Assembly (NCBI RefSeq): GCF_001854605.1
Contig: NZ_MKJU01000026.1
Coordinates: forward strand, 1 to 64,000
Source: Pseudoalteromonas amylolytica
GTDB lineage: Bacteria; Pseudomonadota; Gammaproteobacteria; Enterobacterales; Alteromonadaceae
Length of the DNA stretch: 64,000 nucleotides
Direction: 5' to 3'
Shown: positions 26,839 to 36,464 of the stretch, piece by piece
Numbering within the stretch: position 1 is the stretch's first letter
Layout: the number at the start of each line of letters is the position of its first letter
Notes under the pieces: model-generated
The model's database searches: none
What the model was told of the DNA's origin: nothing
Seen by the model: the letters and a program-made list of their open reading frames with translations, nothing else
Made by a program: the position numbers and the translations under genes

Positions 26839-28245
26839 TTATAAGTTTTCTTCTGCAAAAGAGGCTAAACGACTACGCACAACGCCGTTCAAATTCACCG
26901 TTGCACTGCCCTCAAAGTGCTTAAAGCGCTCCACTAGGTAGGTTAAACCAGATGTGACAGGGGTAAGATAATTACTGTCGATTTGTGCTAAATTACCAGA
27001 GCAAATCAACTTAGTGCCTTCCCCACAACGGGTAATAATGGTTTTCAATTGCGAGGCCGTTAAGTTTTGACTCTCATCCAAGATAACCACTGCATTTTGA
27101 ATACTGCGGCCACGCATGAAGTTCACCGACTTAAACTGAATGTTCGCCTTCTCCATGATGTAATTTCTGCTTGAAATTGGGCTTTCATCATTTTTGTGTA
27201 GCACTTCTAACGTATCAGTGATTGCGGCTAACCAAGGCGCCATTTTCTCTTCTTCCGTTCCCGGTAAAAAACCTATACTTTCGGCAATTTCGGGGGTATT
27301 ACGCGTCACAATGACTTTGTCGTAAATACCTTTTTCGATAATCATTTCCAGTGCGCTGGCAAGTGCTAATAGCGTTTTACCACACCCAGCAGGCCCCGTT
27401 AGGATCACAAGCTCAATATCTGGGTCAAGCAACGCATCCAGCGCCATGCCTTGATAAATATTTTTTGGTTTTACCCCCCAAGCCATTTGATGCATGAGAC
27501 GTTCACGACTTAGATCTTTTAACGTAATATGCTCGTCGTCAAAACTATCCACTCGAGCTGCAAAGTGTTCTCCATCATCAATTAAATACTCGTTACAAAA
27601 TACATCAGGCAGTAAAGTTTTAGGCACGTGATGTAGGGTGTAGCGCCCCTGTTGCTCTGATGTGCAATCGCCCACATTTTGCCAAAAGTCGCCTGAAATT
27701 TTTTTAAACCCAGTGCTAAGTAATTTAATGTCGTCGATTAACTGGTCGGTACGATAATCTTCAACAAACTTTAAACCCGCCCCTTTAGCCTTTAAGCGCA
27801 TATTGATGTCTTTGGTCACCAAGACTACTTTTTTTTCACTGTATTGCTTTTGCAGGCGAACGGCACAATTAATAATGCGGTGATCATTTTCATTACCGGG
27901 CAAGCCAGAAATGCTGTCTGGAAACAAATGATCGTTCACAATTATTAGCTTACCACGTGCAAGTGGCCCATGTTCTTTATCTGATTGGATACTGGGTAAA
28001 CGGACTCCTTCTAGCATTTGTTCTGGGGAGGCGTCTCTTAGGACATCGTCTAGGCTACGAATAGCCACTCTAGCGTCACGACTTACATCGCGCTTTCTAT
28101 CTTTAATATGATCTAGCTCTTCAAGTACGGTCATCGGGATGACTACGTCATGTTCTTGAAAGGAAAGATAAGCGAGGGGTTCATGGAGTAGTACGTTGGT
28201 GTCAAGCACGTACACTTTTCTGTCGAGGTCTTGATCTTTTCCCAT
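26839..28245 (-). CDS. PhoH-family ATPase with N-terminal PIN domain (PhoH2/YlaK type)
   Basis: 468 residues. A PIN-type nuclease domain opens the protein (VYVLDTNVLLHEPLAYLSF, with further acids in VTKDINMRLKAKG). The PhoH ATPase follows, with Walker A GPAGCGKTLLAL and Walker B VVILDESQNL. Such fusions behave as RNA helicase/nucleases in characterised relatives. I use ATG 28245 (MGKDQDLDRK) with AGGAA six bases upstream; the frame continues another 43 codons upstream without resembling the family. It is divergent from rapA. Confidence 0.92.
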   Translation of the reverse strand: MGKDQDLDRKVYVLDTNVLLHEPLAYLSFQEHDVVIPMTVLEELDHIKDRKRDVSRDARVAIRSLDDVLRDASPEQMLEGVRLPSIQSDKEHGPLARGKLIIVNDHLFPDSISGLPGNENDHRIINCAVRLQKQYSEKKVVLVTKDINMRLKAKGAGLKFVEDYRTDQLIDDIKLLSTGFKKISGDFWQNVGDCTSEQQGRYTLHHVPKTLLPDVFCNEYLIDDGEHFAARVDSFDDEHITLKDLSRERLMHQMAWGVKPKNIYQGMALDALLDPDIELVILTGPAGCGKTLLALASALEMIIEKGIYDKVIVTRNTPEIAESIGFLPGTEEEKMAPWLAAITDTLEVLHKNDESPISSRNYIMEKANIQFKSVNFMRGRSIQNAVVILDESQNLTASQLKTIITRCGEGTKLICSGNLAQIDSNYLTPVTSGLTYLVERFKHFEGSATVNLNGVVRSRLASFAEENL

Positions 28246-28522
28246 AGCGCATTCCTGTCGTTTGCAATGATATATGCTATACCCTTTAAATTCGTTGGTG
28301 GTTATACCAATAAACATAAGGCTATAAACCAAGTTTAGTCTATTTGTCATAAAAGTCCGTTTCATGACAATCAAGCGCTCAATTTTTAAGCAGCACTAGG
28401 TACTCTGTTTCCGCGCTTTTTAGGTTTTTGAATATGCACATTCGGCAACAATAAACAAGATTGAACAACAGCAAGCGAACGGGTAACATAGCCGCCTTTT
28501 TTCTGCTTAAGACGAGACAAAC

Positions 28523-31420
28523 ATGAATTTTTCCTTAGGTCAGCGCTGGATCAGTGACACAGAATCAGATTTAGGATTAGGCACTATAGTGGCTTTGGAA
28601 GGCCGCCAAGTAACGATATTGTTCCCAGCCAGTGGAGAAAACCGCGTTTATGCCATGCAAGAAGCACCCGTCACCCGCGTTATTTTTAATCCCGGAGATG
28701 TTATTCGTCATGTTGATGAGTGGGAATTACAAGTAGAAAAAGTTGAGCTTGAGGGCGAGCTATTGTGTTATCACGGTATCCGTCTCGATACAGAAGAAAA
28801 AACCATCCTAAAAGAAACCTTTCTTGATCATTTTATCAAGTTTAACAAACCACAAGACAGGTTGTTTGCAGGTCAAGTGGACCGCTTTGACCGATACACA
28901 TTGCGCTACCAAACTTGGCAACATCAGTTTAACCGCCAGCAATCACACCTTAAAGGTGTTGTGGGTCAACGCGCAAGCCTTATTCCTCACCAGCTTTACA
29001 TTGCGGATGAAGTTGGTAAACGCTTTGCGCCACGTGTATTACTGTCTGACGAAGTGGGTTTAGGTAAAACGATTGAAGCGGGTATGATTCTACATCAGCA
29101 AATTTTGACCGGTCGCGCTAACCGAGTGCTCATCGTAGTACCTGAGAATCTGCAGCACCAGTGGCTGGTAGAAATGCTTCGTCGTTTCAACCTGCGCTTT
29201 TCTATTTTTGACGAGGAACGCTGTGATGAAGCGTTCGCTGACTCCCCCAATGTGTTTGAAACCGAGCAGTTAGTATTAGTCAGCCTTGAATTTATCACCA
29301 AAAAACGCCGTTGGTTTGAGCAAGCAACGCTTGCTGACTGGGATTTACTGGTTATTGACGAAGCCCATCACCTGACCGTAACAAAAGAAAAGCCCAGTAC
29401 CGAATATCAGCGCATCGCTGAATTAAGTCAGGATATCCCAGGCTTGATCCTGTTAACAGCAACACCAGATCAGCTTGGGCATTACAGCCACTTTTCCCGT
29501 CTAAAATTACTCGACCCAGATAGATTCTACGACTACGACGCATTTGTAGCAGAAGAAAGCCAATACAAAGAAGTGGCTGATGCCGCTAACCAGCTGTTAC
29601 AAGACGGGGCTTTGGACGACAAGGGCCAACAGACCATTATTGAACTGCTTAAAGAAACTGACATTTCAGACATATTGGGTAACGCACAAGCGGGTGATGA
29701 AGCGGCTAAACAAGAGATCCTCTCTATGCTTTTAGACCGCCATGGCACAGGCCGAATTTTATTCCGTAATAGCCGTAGTGGGATTGACGGCTATCCGAGC
29801 CGTAAGCTACACAGTTACCCCGTTGCTCTACCTAAACAATATAAAACAGCCATGTCGGTACTTGGCACCATGGGCGGCATACAAAGTGCTGAAAAGTCAG
29901 CGTTGCGAGCATTATTCCCCGAAAAGATCTTTCAAGAGTTTGAAGGTGCTGGCAGCGGTTGGGCGGCATTTGACCCACGCGTAGACTGGCTCATCGATAC
30001 GCTTAAATCACTGAAACATGAAAAGGTGTTGTTGATCTGTGCTGAAGCGCAAACCGCTATCAGTCTGGAACAAGTGTTGCGCGAACGCGAAGCAATCAAA
30101 GCCGCAGTGTTCCATGAGGGCATGTCAATCGTTGAACGTGACCGTGCAGCGGCATTTTTTGCGGATGAATACGACAGTGCACAAGTGTTATTGTGTTCAG
30201 AAATAGGCTCAGAGGGGCGAAACTTTCAGTTCTCGCATCACCTAGTGCTATTTGATTTACCGCTAAACCCTGATTTACTTGAGCAACGCATCGGCCGCCT
30301 AGATAGAATTGGTCAAAAATATGATGTGAATATTCATGTACCTTACTTTGAAAACACCGCACAAGAAGTGCTATTGCGTTGGTATCAAGACGGCTTAGAT
30401 GCCTTTGAAACGACCAGTACTACGGGCCAGATGTTATACAAAGAGTTTTCTGAAGAATTGCTTGAGTTAATTGGCGAGCACAACTGTGACGAAGATGTAC
30501 TAGACCCGCTACTAGAGCAAGCTGCGAAGAAAAACGCAGTATTGCGCAGTCAGATGGAGCAAGGCCGTGACCGACTTTTAGAGCTACATTCAAGCGGTCA
30601 AGGTAAAGCAGAACGTTTGGTACAAGATATTGAAGCGCTTGATGACGACGTTGTTCTACCTGCATACATGATCAATGCATTTGATATTTTTGGTGTGAAC
30701 CAAGAAGATAAAGGTGAAAATACCATTATCCTGAAGCCGACGGAACACATGTTAAACCCATCGTTCCCTTGCTTGAGAGATGACGGAATAACCGTGACCT
30801 TTGACCGTACGACCGCGCTATCACAAGAAGATGCGCACTTTATCAGTTGGGATCACCCAATGGTACAGGGCACCATGGATATGATCTGTGATGATGATTT
30901 TGGTAGTGCTTCTGTGGCCTTGTTGAAAAACAAAAAGCTCCCCGTGGGCACTTTCTTCGTGGAGTTAATCTTTATCGCCGAAGCTTCCGCGCCAAAAGCT
31001 CTACAGCTGGGTCGATTCTTACCGCCAACGCCGGTTCGTATCTTACTGGACAAAGCAGGCAACAATTTAGCGGCAAATGTTGCGTTTGACGCTTTCAACA
31101 ATCAACTTTCTGCTGTAGGTCGTCAAACAGCGAGTAAACTAGCAAACGCGTTACAAAGCGCAATTCATCCGCTTATCACTCAAGCCAATACCTTAGCAAC
31201 GCAGGAGTTGGATGCGATTCAAGCTCAAGCACAACAGAAAATGCTAGAAGTCATGGCCGATGAACAGGGCCGCCTAGTGGCGCTCAAAGCCGTCAACCCG
31301 AACATTCGCGATGAGGAAATAGCGGTATTTGATAAGCAACGTACCGAGCTGACTAATCATATTGCCAAGGCTCAACTTAAGCTTGATGCAATCCGCTTAA
31401 TCGTGGTGACCCACGACTAA
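28523..31420 (+). CDS. rapA: RNA polymerase-associated ATPase RapA
   Basis: 965-residue Swi2/Snf2-type ATPase that helps recycle RNA polymerase after termination. Two N-terminal Tudor-like domains start MNFSLGQRWISDTESDLGLG. Walker A is DEVGLGKTIEAG (from residue 176), the DEAH box is at residue 279, and helicase-C motifs include LLCSEIGSEGRNFQFSHHLV and EQRIGRLDRIGQ. Length and order match E. coli RapA (968 aa). A strong terminator follows. It is divergent from phoH with a 277-base gap. Confidence 0.97.
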   Translation: MNFSLGQRWISDTESDLGLGTIVALEGRQVTILFPASGENRVYAMQEAPVTRVIFNPGDVIRHVDEWELQVEKVELEGELLCYHGIRLDTEEKTILKETFLDHFIKFNKPQDRLFAGQVDRFDRYTLRYQTWQHQFNRQQSHLKGVVGQRASLIPHQLYIADEVGKRFAPRVLLSDEVGLGKTIEAGMILHQQILTGRANRVLIVVPENLQHQWLVEMLRRFNLRFSIFDEERCDEAFADSPNVFETEQLVLVSLEFITKKRRWFEQATLADWDLLVIDEAHHLTVTKEKPSTEYQRIAELSQDIPGLILLTATPDQLGHYSHFSRLKLLDPDRFYDYDAFVAEESQYKEVADAANQLLQDGALDDKGQQTIIELLKETDISDILGNAQAGDEAAKQEILSMLLDRHGTGRILFRNSRSGIDGYPSRKLHSYPVALPKQYKTAMSVLGTMGGIQSAEKSALRALFPEKIFQEFEGAGSGWAAFDPRVDWLIDTLKSLKHEKVLLICAEAQTAISLEQVLREREAIKAAVFHEGMSIVERDRAAAFFADEYDSAQVLLCSEIGSEGRNFQFSHHLVLFDLPLNPDLLEQRIGRLDRIGQKYDVNIHVPYFENTAQEVLLRWYQDGLDAFETTSTTGQMLYKEFSEELLELIGEHNCDEDVLDPLLEQAAKKNAVLRSQMEQGRDRLLELHSSGQGKAERLVQDIEALDDDVVLPAYMINAFDIFGVNQEDKGENTIILKPTEHMLNPSFPCLRDDGITVTFDRTTALSQEDAHFISWDHPMVQGTMDMICDDDFGSASVALLKNKKLPVGTFFVELIFIAEASAPKALQLGRFLPPTPVRILLDKAGNNLAANVAFDAFNNQLSAVGRQTASKLANALQSAIHPLITQANTLATQELDAIQAQAQQKMLEVMADEQGRLVALKAVNPNIRDEEIAVFDKQRTELTNHIAKAQLKLDAIRLIVVTHD

Positions 31421-31431
31421 GAAAAATGCAT

Positions 31432-31463
31432 AAGGCCAAGTGCAACGCTTGGCCTTTGCTTTA
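31432..31463 (+). terminator. Intrinsic terminator after rapA
   Basis: AAGGCCAAG (31432-31440), loop TGCAACG, CTTGGCCTT (31448-31456), then TGCTTTACGCTTTT. Confidence 0.7.
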
Positions 31464-31551
31464 CGCTTTTATCACCAAACCTGACACCATATTTTGCGAT
31501 TATCAAAAACCCCGTTAAAATGTCGCGCTTGTTTCATTTAAGGCCAGACCT

Positions 31552-32205
31552 GTGTTGTTAAACTATGCGCCACCGCGCGACCCCTATTTAGAAATTTTGT
31601 ATCAAGATGATCACATGCTTGTGATCAACAAACCCAGCGGCTTATTAACTGTGCCAGGTAAGGATCCAAAACATGCGGACAGCGCAATCAGCAGAGTCAA
31701 TACGGTGTTTCCAAACGCGCGCATTGTGCACCGCTTAGATATGGCAACATCGGGAGTGCTATGTTTGGCAATGAGTAAAGCGGCACACCGCTTTTTAAGT
31801 ATTCAATTTCAAGATAGATTGACGAATAAGCACTATATTGCCCGCATCCATGGTAAGTTAGCGCAGCAAAGCGGTTCGGTGGACTTGCCACTCATTTGTG
31901 ATTGGCCAAATCGCCCTAAACAGATGGTGTGTCACGATACGGGCAAACCTTCGTTGACGCACTTTGAAGTACTCAATTATGAACAGCACGCCACCCGAGT
32001 GAAATTAACTCCCATCACAGGTCGCTCACATCAATTACGCGTACATATGCTGTCACTTGGCCATGTGATATTGGGCGATAGACTTTATGCCAAAGACAAA
32101 GCGCTGGCTGCAGCACCTCGTTTGCAGTTACATGCCGAGATGCTACAGATTTGTCATCCTGATACGGGCCAAATGATGACCTTTAACGCCCCTGTGCCAT
32201 TTTAG
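31552..32205 (+). CDS. rluA: Dual-specificity tRNA/23S rRNA pseudouridine synthase RluA
   Basis: 217 residues. It makes pseudouridine in 23S rRNA (position 746) and some tRNAs (position 32) in E. coli. The start NYAPPRDPYLEILYQDDHML matches RluA. The catalytic loop RIVHRLDMATSG carries Asp63. TPITGRSHQLRVHM is the conserved RNA-binding motif. There is no S4 domain, as expected for RluA rather than RluC/D. The start is a GTG at 31552 with AAGG about 11 bases upstream. The 3' end overlaps the convergent amidohydrolase by 4 bases. Confidence 0.93.
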   Translation: MLLNYAPPRDPYLEILYQDDHMLVINKPSGLLTVPGKDPKHADSAISRVNTVFPNARIVHRLDMATSGVLCLAMSKAAHRFLSIQFQDRLTNKHYIARIHGKLAQQSGSVDLPLICDWPNRPKQMVCHDTGKPSLTHFEVLNYEQHATRVKLTPITGRSHQLRVHMLSLGHVILGDRLYAKDKALAAAPRLQLHAEMLQICHPDTGQMMTFNAPVPF

Positions 32206-33512
32206 TGCTGATTAAACAACCCTAATGCACTTGCCGTCATTGCTCTGACGCCCGTTTTTATAGTCAGCGGATAGTCTGGAGCGAATTGACTTGAGTGCAA
32301 TGAAGGTAGCGTATCGCCATTTTTCTGTGCTTTTTGATAAAGCTCAGGTTCTACCCCACCCAGCCAAAAAATAGTGATTGGGATATTTTCGTCGGTTAAG
32401 CCATATAGGCCAAAGTCTTCTCCCGCCATTACCGGCTCAGACTTCATGACATTATCCGCACCAAGCTCTTGTTTAATTGCATCCGTTACTTTGGCCGCTA
32501 AGTCAGGGTCATTGTATGTAGAGGGAATGGTTTCGTCTGTATTGACGTACACACTCGGTGCCATGTCCTCTGGCAGCCCTGCACTCAAAGCAATCCCCTT
32601 GGTCATACGCTCTATGGTAGCGATTTGCTGCTCTCTTACTTTAGGGTCGTAGGAGCGCAGCGTCAGTTGCAGTTTCACCTCATTCGAGATGATGTTGTGT
32701 TTTGAGCCCCCATGAATTGACCCCACAGTGATAACCGAAGGTTGCAGCGGTGATATCTCGCGACTGGTAATCGTTTGCAAGGCCAGTACAATGCGCGAGG
32801 CCAAGACCACAGGATCTACCGTAGTGTGCGGGTAAGCACCGTGACCACCTTTACCTTTAACGGTAATATCAACCGAATCCACATTCGCTAAGGCATAACC
32901 CGGCGCGATGGCCACTTTGCCAGCGGGTACTGAGGCACTAACGTGTAGCCCTAACACATGATCAGGTTTGGCAAACTGGCTAAACAGCCCCTCTTTGATC
33001 ATAGCTTTAGCACCAGCCCCCACCTCTTCAGCGGGCTGTGCCACCATCATTAAAGTACCTTGCCAATTGGCACGCAACGCCACAAGTTGTTTGGCAGCAC
33101 CTATAAAACTGGTCATATGAATGTCATGCCCACAGCCATGCATCACACCAACTTCGTTATTATTGCTATCTAATACTTTTACTTTTGACGCATATTTTTT
33201 GCCCGTCTGTTCAATGATGGGCAGCGCATCGGTATCAGCTCGGATCATTACAGTGGGACCCTCACCATTTTTAAGCAAGCCAACTACACCATGCCCGCCC
33301 ACCCCTTTTGTCACATCAAAGCCAAGCACCTCTAGTTCTGAGGCCAAACGCGCAGCGGTGTTTTTTTCTTGATAAGACAGCTCTGGGTTTTGGTGCAGGT
33401 GTAAATATAAGGACTCCAAATACGATATATCGGATTTAACATTGTCCGCAAGAGATAGCGCGTAGGCCTGGCTTGCAATCAACATAGGTAAACACATGAT
33501 CAGCTTTTTCAT
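32202..33512 (-). CDS. M20-family amidohydrolase, exported
   Basis: 436 residues with a Sec signal (KKLIMCLPMLIASQAYA). It is an M20D-type metal-dependent amidohydrolase, related to N-acyl amino acid and hippurate/IAA-conjugate hydrolases. The metal-site motifs are visible: MHGCGHDIHM, PAEEVGAGA and LGLHVSASVPAG, and GKGGHGAYPHTTVDPV marks the dimerisation domain. It therefore probably cleaves N-acyl amino acids or peptides in the periplasm. Start is ATG 33512 rather than the in-frame codon at 33527. Confidence 0.9.
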   Translation of the reverse strand: MKKLIMCLPMLIASQAYALSLADNVKSDISYLESLYLHLHQNPELSYQEKNTAARLASELEVLGFDVTKGVGGHGVVGLLKNGEGPTVMIRADTDALPIIEQTGKKYASKVKVLDSNNNEVGVMHGCGHDIHMTSFIGAAKQLVALRANWQGTLMMVAQPAEEVGAGAKAMIKEGLFSQFAKPDHVLGLHVSASVPAGKVAIAPGYALANVDSVDITVKGKGGHGAYPHTTVDPVVLASRIVLALQTITSREISPLQPSVITVGSIHGGSKHNIISNEVKLQLTLRSYDPKVREQQIATIERMTKGIALSAGLPEDMAPSVYVNTDETIPSTYNDPDLAAKVTDAIKQELGADNVMKSEPVMAGEDFGLYGLTDENIPITIFWLGGVEPELYQKAQKNGDTLPSLHSSQFAPDYPLTIKTGVRAMTASALGLFNQH

Positions 33513-33990
33513 TATTATTATTCCCACTTCCTTAAGTCAGACCTCAAATTAGCAACTAACACCTAGTTACACAATATTTAGCTATCCATGCGGAATGTGT
33601 GTTCATTTACAGTTGTTTGAAAACTGGATTAAAAGCTCTGATATTGCTGACCTATAATTTAGTAAATACCTGTTGCCAATCTTACAATTTTCACCACTCT
33701 ACAAGCGCCCAAAATAAAACCAAAATGTACTAAAAAAACCAATGATTACACTCCTATACATTCAAACTTCCAGACGCTCATTTATTATAAATAAGCATAT
33801 AAAATACACAGTGGATAACAAAAACCGAACAAAATTACCTTTTTAACGATAAGAAAAATCATTTATGCACCTACAAAAGGAAATATAAATTTTTTTACCA
33901 TTTCACCTTTGACAACTGTTAAATAATAGCTAACTTTGTAACAACCTTTAAATAAAGGTTAATAATCTAATAATTATAAATAGGAACAAC
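33513..33990. other. AT-rich divergent intergenic region
   Basis: 478 bases between the amidohydrolase and the subtilisin gene. No coding frame looks real. It holds an 18-base perfect palindrome at 33943-33960 and promoter-like TTGACA (33909-33914), as expected for a regulated secreted-protease gene. Confidence 0.5.
33943..33960. promoter_or_regulatory. Perfect palindrome upstream of the subtilisin gene
   Basis: AACCTTTAAATAAAGGTT is a perfect inverted repeat (8-base arms, AA centre) about 30 bases before the protease start. It may be an operator or a 5'-UTR hairpin. Confidence 0.4.
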
Positions 33991-35133
33991 ATGATGAAAA
34001 AATCTCTTCTTACTTTGTCTATCGCCTTCGCCATTACCAGCACTAGCACGTTAGCTCAAGAACCAAGCTATCAAGGTGCAGCAGCCGATATGGAAATTGC
34101 TAACACCTGTATCGTGCGTTTTAACGATGGCGTATCAAAGTTTGATGTTGAAGGCAAAGCTCGCGGCATGGTTGCTAAAGCAAATGCTCAAGCAAAGCAT
34201 ATCTATAAAAACAGTATCAAAGGTATGGCTGTGAACATGAGCTGTGAAAAAGCTAAAGCAGCATTTTCAGGTAACACTGACATTATGCGTTTCACTCCTG
34301 ATGGCGTAGTACACGCAAGCCCAGCTGCAAAAGGTAAGCCAGGTGGCGGCGGCAGCCAATCTCAACAAACACCTTGGAGTGTAACGCGTGTAGGTGGTCC
34401 AGTAGATGGTAGCCAGTATACAGCTTGGGTACTCGATACTGGTATTGACGTAGATCACGCTGATTTAAACGTTGATACAAGTAAAGGCTTCTCGGCATTC
34501 ACTAAAGGTCGTGATGCGGGTGTAGATGACGGAAACGGTCATGGTACACACGTAGCAGGCACCATTGCTGCGATCGATAACAATATTGATGTAGTGGGTG
34601 TAGCTGCTGGCGCATCTGTTGTACCAGTAAAAGTACTGGACTCACGTGGCTCTGGTAGCTGGTCTGGCGTACTGGCCGGTATTGACCACGTTGCTGCTAA
34701 CGCAAGTTCAGGCGATTGTGCAAATATGAGCCTTGGTGGTGGTTTTAACCAAGAGCTAAATGATGCGGTTGAAAATGCAGCACAGCAATCAGGCGCTTTC
34801 TTTGTTGTTGCAGCAGGTAACGAAAGCCAGCACGCTGGTAACGTTTCACCGGCTAGTGCATCACATAACCGTGTTTATACTATCTCTGCAACGGATTCAA
34901 ACGACCGTTTCGCAAGCTTCTCTAACTATGGTAACCCACCAGTAGATTACGCAGCACCAGGTGTTAGCATCTTATCAACTCGCAATGGTGGCGGAACAAC
35001 AACGATGTCTGGTACGTCAATGGCATCACCAGCGGCTTGTGCGGTTATTATGATGAGCAACGGTAACCCAAGTGTAGATGGTAAAGCGACTAACGACCCA
35101 GATGGTAATGCTGACAGCATCATTCACCTGTAA
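33991..35133 (+). CDS. Secreted subtilisin-like serine protease (S8)
   Basis: 380 residues. Sec signal to about Ala22 (FAITSTSTLAQ). An I9-like propeptide (about 35-110) leads through a Gly/Ser/Gln-rich linker into the catalytic domain from about 128. The catalytic triad is Asp149 (VLDTGID), His184 (GHGTHVAGT) and Ser343 (GTSMASPAA); the oxyanion Asn is in AAGNESQ. It ends soon after the serine helix without a P-domain or PPC domain, shorter than many marine Pseudoalteromonas proteases. The first ATG (33991) and the next codon are both ATG. A strong terminator follows. Confidence 0.92.
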   Translation: MMKKSLLTLSIAFAITSTSTLAQEPSYQGAAADMEIANTCIVRFNDGVSKFDVEGKARGMVAKANAQAKHIYKNSIKGMAVNMSCEKAKAAFSGNTDIMRFTPDGVVHASPAAKGKPGGGGSQSQQTPWSVTRVGGPVDGSQYTAWVLDTGIDVDHADLNVDTSKGFSAFTKGRDAGVDDGNGHGTHVAGTIAAIDNNIDVVGVAAGASVVPVKVLDSRGSGSWSGVLAGIDHVAANASSGDCANMSLGGGFNQELNDAVENAAQQSGAFFVVAAGNESQHAGNVSPASASHNRVYTISATDSNDRFASFSNYGNPPVDYAAPGVSILSTRNGGGTTTMSGTSMASPAACAVIMMSNGNPSVDGKATNDPDGNADSIIHL

Positions 35134-35146
35134 TTTCCCAGTAACA

Positions 35147-35177
35147 AAACGGCGCGCTTAATTTAGCGCGCCGTTTT
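35147..35177 (+). terminator. Strong intrinsic terminator after the protease
   Basis: AACGGCGCGCT, loop TAATTT, AGCGCGCCGTT then T's: an 11-12 bp GC-rich stem with a U-tract. A-residues before the stem allow it to serve the convergent repressor gene too. Confidence 0.85.
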
Positions 35178-35903
35178 TTAGGCTAAGTCTTTTCCAATCC
35201 AAACAACTTTCCCTATGATCTCTAATTGTTCGAGTTCATGAGGTTGCACGTGTTGATCCACATATTCTTTATTGTCGCTGATGAGTCGAACCGAGCCATC
35301 CAAATACTGTTGTAACCGTTTAGCGTAAAGCTCTTCGCCGAGTCGTACCACATAAATTAGCCCTTCACTTAGCTTTTTATCCGACAAGTCAACCAAAATA
35401 GTATTGTTATTGTGAATCGTCGGCTCCATAGAGTCACCTTTGGCAAACACAACAGCCAACTGGCTTTTATCCAAGCCTTTATAATCAACCCACTTTTTTC
35501 TAAAAGCTAAATGACGCTCAATACGCGCCGCCCCATTAAAGGCACCATGACCTGTACTTACAGAGATGTGATAGCCTGGCACCAGAATAAACTCTTCTTC
35601 GAATTCATCAACACTAACAACACGTTGACTCAATAAAGGTGATGTATCGGATTTGCTTGAAGCGTCACCAACCCCCTTTACCAACCACATAAAATCCACG
35701 CCTGCTTGTTTAGCAATTCGCTCAATAACACTCAGTTTTGGATCTTCTCCTTTTAGAATTCTACGCAGCGTGCCCTCTGAAACACCTATTTTTGACGCAA
35801 AGTTACGAATACTGTCTGGCTTAATGGCTTGCTCTACACGCGCAGAGAATGACGCACCCCCTCCCTCTTCAGTCACCGCATTATCGCTATAATTTTCATA
35901 CAT
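35178..35903 (-). CDS. S24-family (LexA/CI-like) repressor
   Basis: 241 residues. HTH at about 30-65 (SIRNFASKIGVSEGTLRRIL) and a C-terminal S24 peptidase domain with Ser158 (KGDSMEPTI) and Lys195 (YAKRL), the autocleavage dyad. The usual Ala-Gly cleavage pair seems to be Thr-Gly (117-118, STGHGA), so self-cleavage is uncertain. It resembles phage CI-type repressors that respond to RecA. It is divergent from a small HTH protein, with repeated TGCGTA sites between them, the layout of a lysogeny switch, but no other phage gene is nearby. Confidence 0.88.
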   Translation of the reverse strand: MYENYSDNAVTEEGGGASFSARVEQAIKPDSIRNFASKIGVSEGTLRRILKGEDPKLSVIERIAKQAGVDFMWLVKGVGDASSKSDTSPLLSQRVVSVDEFEEEFILVPGYHISVSTGHGAFNGAARIERHLAFRKKWVDYKGLDKSQLAVVFAKGDSMEPTIHNNNTILVDLSDKKLSEGLIYVVRLGEELYAKRLQQYLDGSVRLISDNKEYVDQHVQPHELEQLEIIGKVVWIGKDLA

Positions 35904-35967
35904 ATATGATTTCCCTTATTTATTAAGAGTAAAAACACGCGTTTCTTGACACAGTTCAAATAAAAAG

Positions 35968-36144
35968 TGACGTAATCGCTAAAATAATCATTGAAATGCG
36001 TAATTTTTAGATCTAAAATTTAAAAAAATACGCACAACAACCTTTGGGAATTCCCTGTCAATTTCAATCTATGCGTATTTAGTGCTGCATTATACATCAA
36101 TTTATGAAGCATTTCACTGGACATTAGTATTTTTGCGTAATAAA
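35968..36144. promoter_or_regulatory. Cluster of TGCGTA operator-like sites in a divergent promoter region
   Basis: Four copies of TGCGTAWTWWW: 35997-36008 (+), 36023-36034 (-), 36072-36082 (+) and 36134-36144 (+). A weaker relative, TGACGTAATC, lies near 35968. The first two face each other around a TTTTAGATCTAAAA dyad. They lie between the S24 repressor and the HTH gene and are probably their binding sites. Confidence 0.6.
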
Positions 36145-36162
36145 TGAAGGAATTTATACATT

Positions 36163-36414
36163 ATGCTTTCACAGATTAACATTCAAGCCAATCGTACGCC
36201 CAAAGGGGCTGATATTTTAAAGTTTGCCCGCAAGTGTCGAGGCTTTACTCAAGCCGAATCAGCAGCCAGTTATGGTATTGAAGAGCGAACACTTAGGCGC
36301 TGGGAGAATAACGAATATAACCCTCGCTGGAATGACGTGATAGGATTGCTAGAAGATGTTTATTCTCTCGATGTAGCACATGTGATTTTAGGTATGATCC
36401 ACACTGATGAATAA
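36163..36414 (+). CDS. Small helix-turn-helix protein (Cro-like)
   Basis: 83 residues, essentially one HTH_3-type domain (ILKFARKCRGFTQAESAASY, GIEERTLRRWENNEYNPRW) plus a short helical tail. It is divergent from the S24 repressor, so it could be the opposing regulator of a switch or a regulator of the acyltransferase gene downstream. A heptanucleotide tandem repeat separates it from that gene. It is too small for a sensor domain. Confidence 0.8.
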   Translation: MLSQINIQANRTPKGADILKFARKCRGFTQAESAASYGIEERTLRRWENNEYNPRWNDVIGLLEDVYSLDVAHVILGMIHTDE

Positions 36415-36418
36415 GCCC

Positions 36419-36451
36419 AATAACAAATAACAAATAACAAATAACAAATAA
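36419..36451 (+). repeat. Heptanucleotide tandem repeat (AATAACA)n
   Basis: Four full AATAACA units and a partial fifth between the HTH gene and the acyltransferase gene, ending 13 bases before the latter's start. A change in copy number would change the length of this spacer. Confidence 0.85.
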
Positions 36452-36464
36452 TAAAGATAATGAA

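Noticed and set aside
36419..36451. CRISPR-like repetition
   Set aside because: Heptamer units in direct contact without spacers; it is a simple tandem repeat.
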